44,772 nucleotides of DNA from an uncultured Clostridia bacterium (GTDB lineage Bacteria > Bacillota > Clostridia > Oscillospirales > Acutalibacteraceae), in NCBI GenBank assembly GCA_937880805.1, contig CALGRR010000099.1, forward strand, positions 1 through 44,772, in the 5' to 3' direction. The translations under genes were made by a program, and so were the position numbers. Below are positions 43,114-44,772 of the stretch, piece by piece. Within the stretch, counting starts at the first letter, position 1; each line of letters opens with the position of its first letter. Under the pieces are notes generated by a model. That model was not told the DNA's origin. It did not search any database and saw only the letters and a list, made by a program, of their open reading frames with translations.

Positions 43114-44607
43114 ATGAACAACACCTTTTTCTGTGCAAGAGAAAACGGCAAGCTTCACCGCCCCAGAACCATTCTGACGGGCTTTGGCTTTATGGCTGCC
43201 TCTATTGCATGGGCAATCTATGACCCCTACATAACAAAAATTCTTGAAAAACTGCTTAACGCTTCCGCTACGGTTACCGAGTGGAGTGCAAAGCTTAACG
43301 AAATGTTTCCCGTTCTTGCAAAGTTTGCGGAATCCCAGGGCGAAAACGTTGTTACCGAAGCAGGCGGCATAACTCTTGTTCCCCTCTTTATCGGTATTAT
43401 TATGACCTTTGATAACATTTTCGGTGTTATCTTCCAGCCCACCTTCGGCAAGCTTTCAGACCGCTGCCATTCAAAGCTCGGCAAACGCCGCCCCTTCATT
43501 GTTTTCGGTGCTCCCGTTTCCGCATTCCTCTTTGCGGTTATTCCCTGGGTTGCACTCGACGGCTCGCTTCCCTTAACAATGCTCTTCATCATTCTTTTTG
43601 TTTTCTCGATGTCACTCTGGAGAGCTCCCTGCGTTGCACTTATGCCCGCACTTACTCCTCCCGCACTCCGCAGCGAGGGTAATGCAATCATCAACCTTAT
43701 GGGCGGTATCGGCAGTGCACTCGGTATGGTGGCAGGCACAATCGTTGGTGCAATTTACACAGGTATCACAGGCACCAAAATCACAACCGCAAACGAGCAG
43801 GTTGCTTTCCCCTATGTTTTCCTTACCGGTGCAATCGTTATGGTTATCGGTATGCTTGTTGTTCTTTTCTTTGTTAAAGAGCCCTCGAGCAAGCTTGAGG
43901 CTGTTGCAGAGCAGAATAAGGCAGCAGATGCAGCCGCAAGAGCAAAGGCAGAAAAAGAATCAAAGAAGGCAGCAAAGGAAGCTCAGAAGGCACAGAAGCT
44001 TTCAAAGGGCGAGAGAAGAAGCCTTGTCTTTATGCTCGGCGGTCTCTTCTTCCTCTTCTGCGGCACAAATGCAATCACAACCTTCTTTGCACTCTTTGCC
44101 GCTGAAGTTCTCGGCAAGACAACCTCAGAAGCAACCATTATGACAACTCTCTTTGCTGTTTGCTCCGCTGTTGCCGCTATTCCCGCAGGTTATATGGGCA
44201 AGAAGCTCGGCAGAAAGAAGACCATTCTTATCGGTCTTGCCGTGTTTATGGCAGTTTTCCTTCTCTATGTTGTAACACAGAGTATGGCTCTTATCTGGGT
44301 TGCTCTTATCCTTGGCGGCTTTGCAAATATGTTCATTACCGTTAACACTCTTCCCCTTGTTCTTGAAATCGGCGGCATTGATAAGGTTGGCACCTTCACA
44401 GGTTACTACTACACCGCTACTTTCTCCGCACAGATTGCATCACCCATCGTTTACGGTATCGTTCGTATGCTTTCGGGCACATATATGTCGCTCTTCATCT
44501 ACAGCCCCGTTATGTTCATCCTCAGTATGCTTTGCATCTTCGTTGTTAAGCACGGCGAAGCAATTCCCGAAGAGGTTGTTAAGGCTGCAAAAGAAGAAAA
44601 CGATTAA
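43114..44607 (+). CDS. MFS transporter, sucrose/GPH-like
   Basis: 497 residues, about twelve membrane helices. The cytoplasmic loop GKLSDRCHSKLGKRRPFIVFG is typical of the SLC45/sucrose and GPH-like sugar MFS branch. After helix 6 there is an unusually Ala/Lys/Glu-rich cytoplasmic segment (about 265-302), probably helical. A periplasm-side insert (about 45-85) lies between helices 1 and 2. The substrate is likely a disaccharide or glycoside, by inference. AGGAG lies before the ATG; terminator at 44620. Confidence 0.88.
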   Translation: MNNTFFCARENGKLHRPRTILTGFGFMAASIAWAIYDPYITKILEKLLNASATVTEWSAKLNEMFPVLAKFAESQGENVVTEAGGITLVPLFIGIIMTFDNIFGVIFQPTFGKLSDRCHSKLGKRRPFIVFGAPVSAFLFAVIPWVALDGSLPLTMLFIILFVFSMSLWRAPCVALMPALTPPALRSEGNAIINLMGGIGSALGMVAGTIVGAIYTGITGTKITTANEQVAFPYVFLTGAIVMVIGMLVVLFFVKEPSSKLEAVAEQNKAADAAARAKAEKESKKAAKEAQKAQKLSKGERRSLVFMLGGLFFLFCGTNAITTFFALFAAEVLGKTTSEATIMTTLFAVCSAVAAIPAGYMGKKLGRKKTILIGLAVFMAVFLLYVVTQSMALIWVALILGGFANMFITVNTLPLVLEIGGIDKVGTFTGYYYTATFSAQIASPIVYGIVRMLSGTYMSLFIYSPVMFILSMLCIFVVKHGEAIPEEVVKAAKEEND

Positions 44608-44619
44608 TACTGTTTCAAA

Positions 44620-44653
44620 AGCAGGAATGTCAAACGGCATTCCTGCTCTTTTA
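44620..44653 (+). terminator. Intrinsic terminator of the MFS gene
   Basis: AGCAGGAATG (44620-44629) pairs with CATTCCTGCT (44638-44647), followed by CTTTTA. Confidence 0.88.
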
Positions 44654-44660
44654 ATGTAAA

Positions 44661-44700
44661 AAATACGGGTCTGCTTCAATAGGAAGCAAACCCGTATTAT
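44661..44700 (-). terminator. Intrinsic terminator for a minus-strand gene entering from the right
   Basis: AATACGGGT (44662-44670) pairs with ACCCGTATT (44690-44698), with an inner TGCTTC/GAAGCA stem. On the minus strand it is followed by TTTTTTAC, so it ends a gene outside the window. Confidence 0.75.
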
Positions 44701-44701
44701 A

Positions 44702-44770
44702 TTAATACTTTTTGAACCAGTAATTAATATGGTTTTGAAAGGTATATTTCCGCCACAGCTTCGTTAAAAA
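44702..44770 (-). CDS. Possible 3' tail of a minus-strand gene (partial)
   Basis: Two frames are open from the right edge on the minus strand. The one ending with TAA at 44702-44704 stops just before the terminator at 44661-44700 and reads, in part, WRKYTFQNHINYWFKKY. The other stops at 44724-44726 and reads IFNEAVAEIYLSKPY. The terminator supports a gene here, but the frame is not settled. Confidence 0.4.
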   Translation of the reverse strand, partial: FLTKLWRKYTFQNHINYWFKKY

Positions 44771-44772
44771 TC

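Overview
The window looks like chromosome of a low-to-moderate GC Gram-positive bacterium of the class Clostridia, probably an uncultured gut Oscillospiraceae/Ruminococcaceae-type organism. This is inference. It rests on class B sortases, a SpoIID-family protein, lipoprotein signals, consensus sigma-A promoters (TTGACA-N17-TATAAT), strong GGAGG ribosome sites, frequent TTG starts, U-tailed terminators and the order of housekeeping genes. No prophage, integrase, transposase or CRISPR array was seen.

Layout. (1) 87-6619, plus strand: cinA, two membrane-anchored class B sortases, and a large membrane protein with a SpoIID-type peptidoglycan hydrolase domain. The last protein is the most unusual gene here. 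Its cytoplasmic half looks like a degenerate, full-length copy of CinA, and its SpoIID domain is circularly permuted. (2) 6675-8645, minus: a RING/zinc-ribbon membrane protein and galU. (3) 8789-11153, plus: prfB without the usual programmed frameshift, a cyclase-family hydrolase and a priming sugar transferase. (4) 11133-15852: a VanY-type carboxypeptidase, an M28-type membrane peptidase, a lipoprotein and a WG-repeat/SH3b protein. (5) 16055-25226, plus: an atypical SDR, a GPH-type transporter, bipA/typA, ribF, a family 4-type uracil-DNA glycosylase, a CPA2-type antiporter and a secreted lipase-like hydrolase. (6) tRNA-Pro, then a Cthe_2159-like carbohydrate-binding lipoprotein (25291-27043).

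(7) 27082-34232 is a glycan-use region: GH31 glucosidase and metallophosphoesterase (one operon), a small XRE regulator, a GH110-like beta-helix galactosidase, and a divergent five-bladed propeller glycosidase. Between the XRE and GH110-like genes sits a free-standing transcription unit of about 155 nt. It has a strong promoter, a 14-bp closing stem and an intrinsic terminator but no coding capacity, so it is a probable non-coding RNA that I cannot assign. (8) 34364-36781: rarA and an AlaX-type alanyl-tRNA editing protein. (9) 36805-40530: a TetR regulator and a fused MacB/FtsX-type ABC transporter diverging from a perfect 33-bp palindromic operator. (10) 40688-41459: a divergent SLOG-like protein and XRE regulator pair. 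(11) A solitary 5S rRNA gene, then a secreted metallophosphoesterase and an MFS sugar-type transporter.

How the genes work together. The envelope theme is strong: sortases, SpoIID-like, VanY, M28, GalU, sugar transferase and several secreted hydrolases. The second theme is glycan harvesting. The best candidate for an undescribed system is the cinA-sortase-sortase-CinA-like/SpoIID cluster. The second is the orphan structured RNA.
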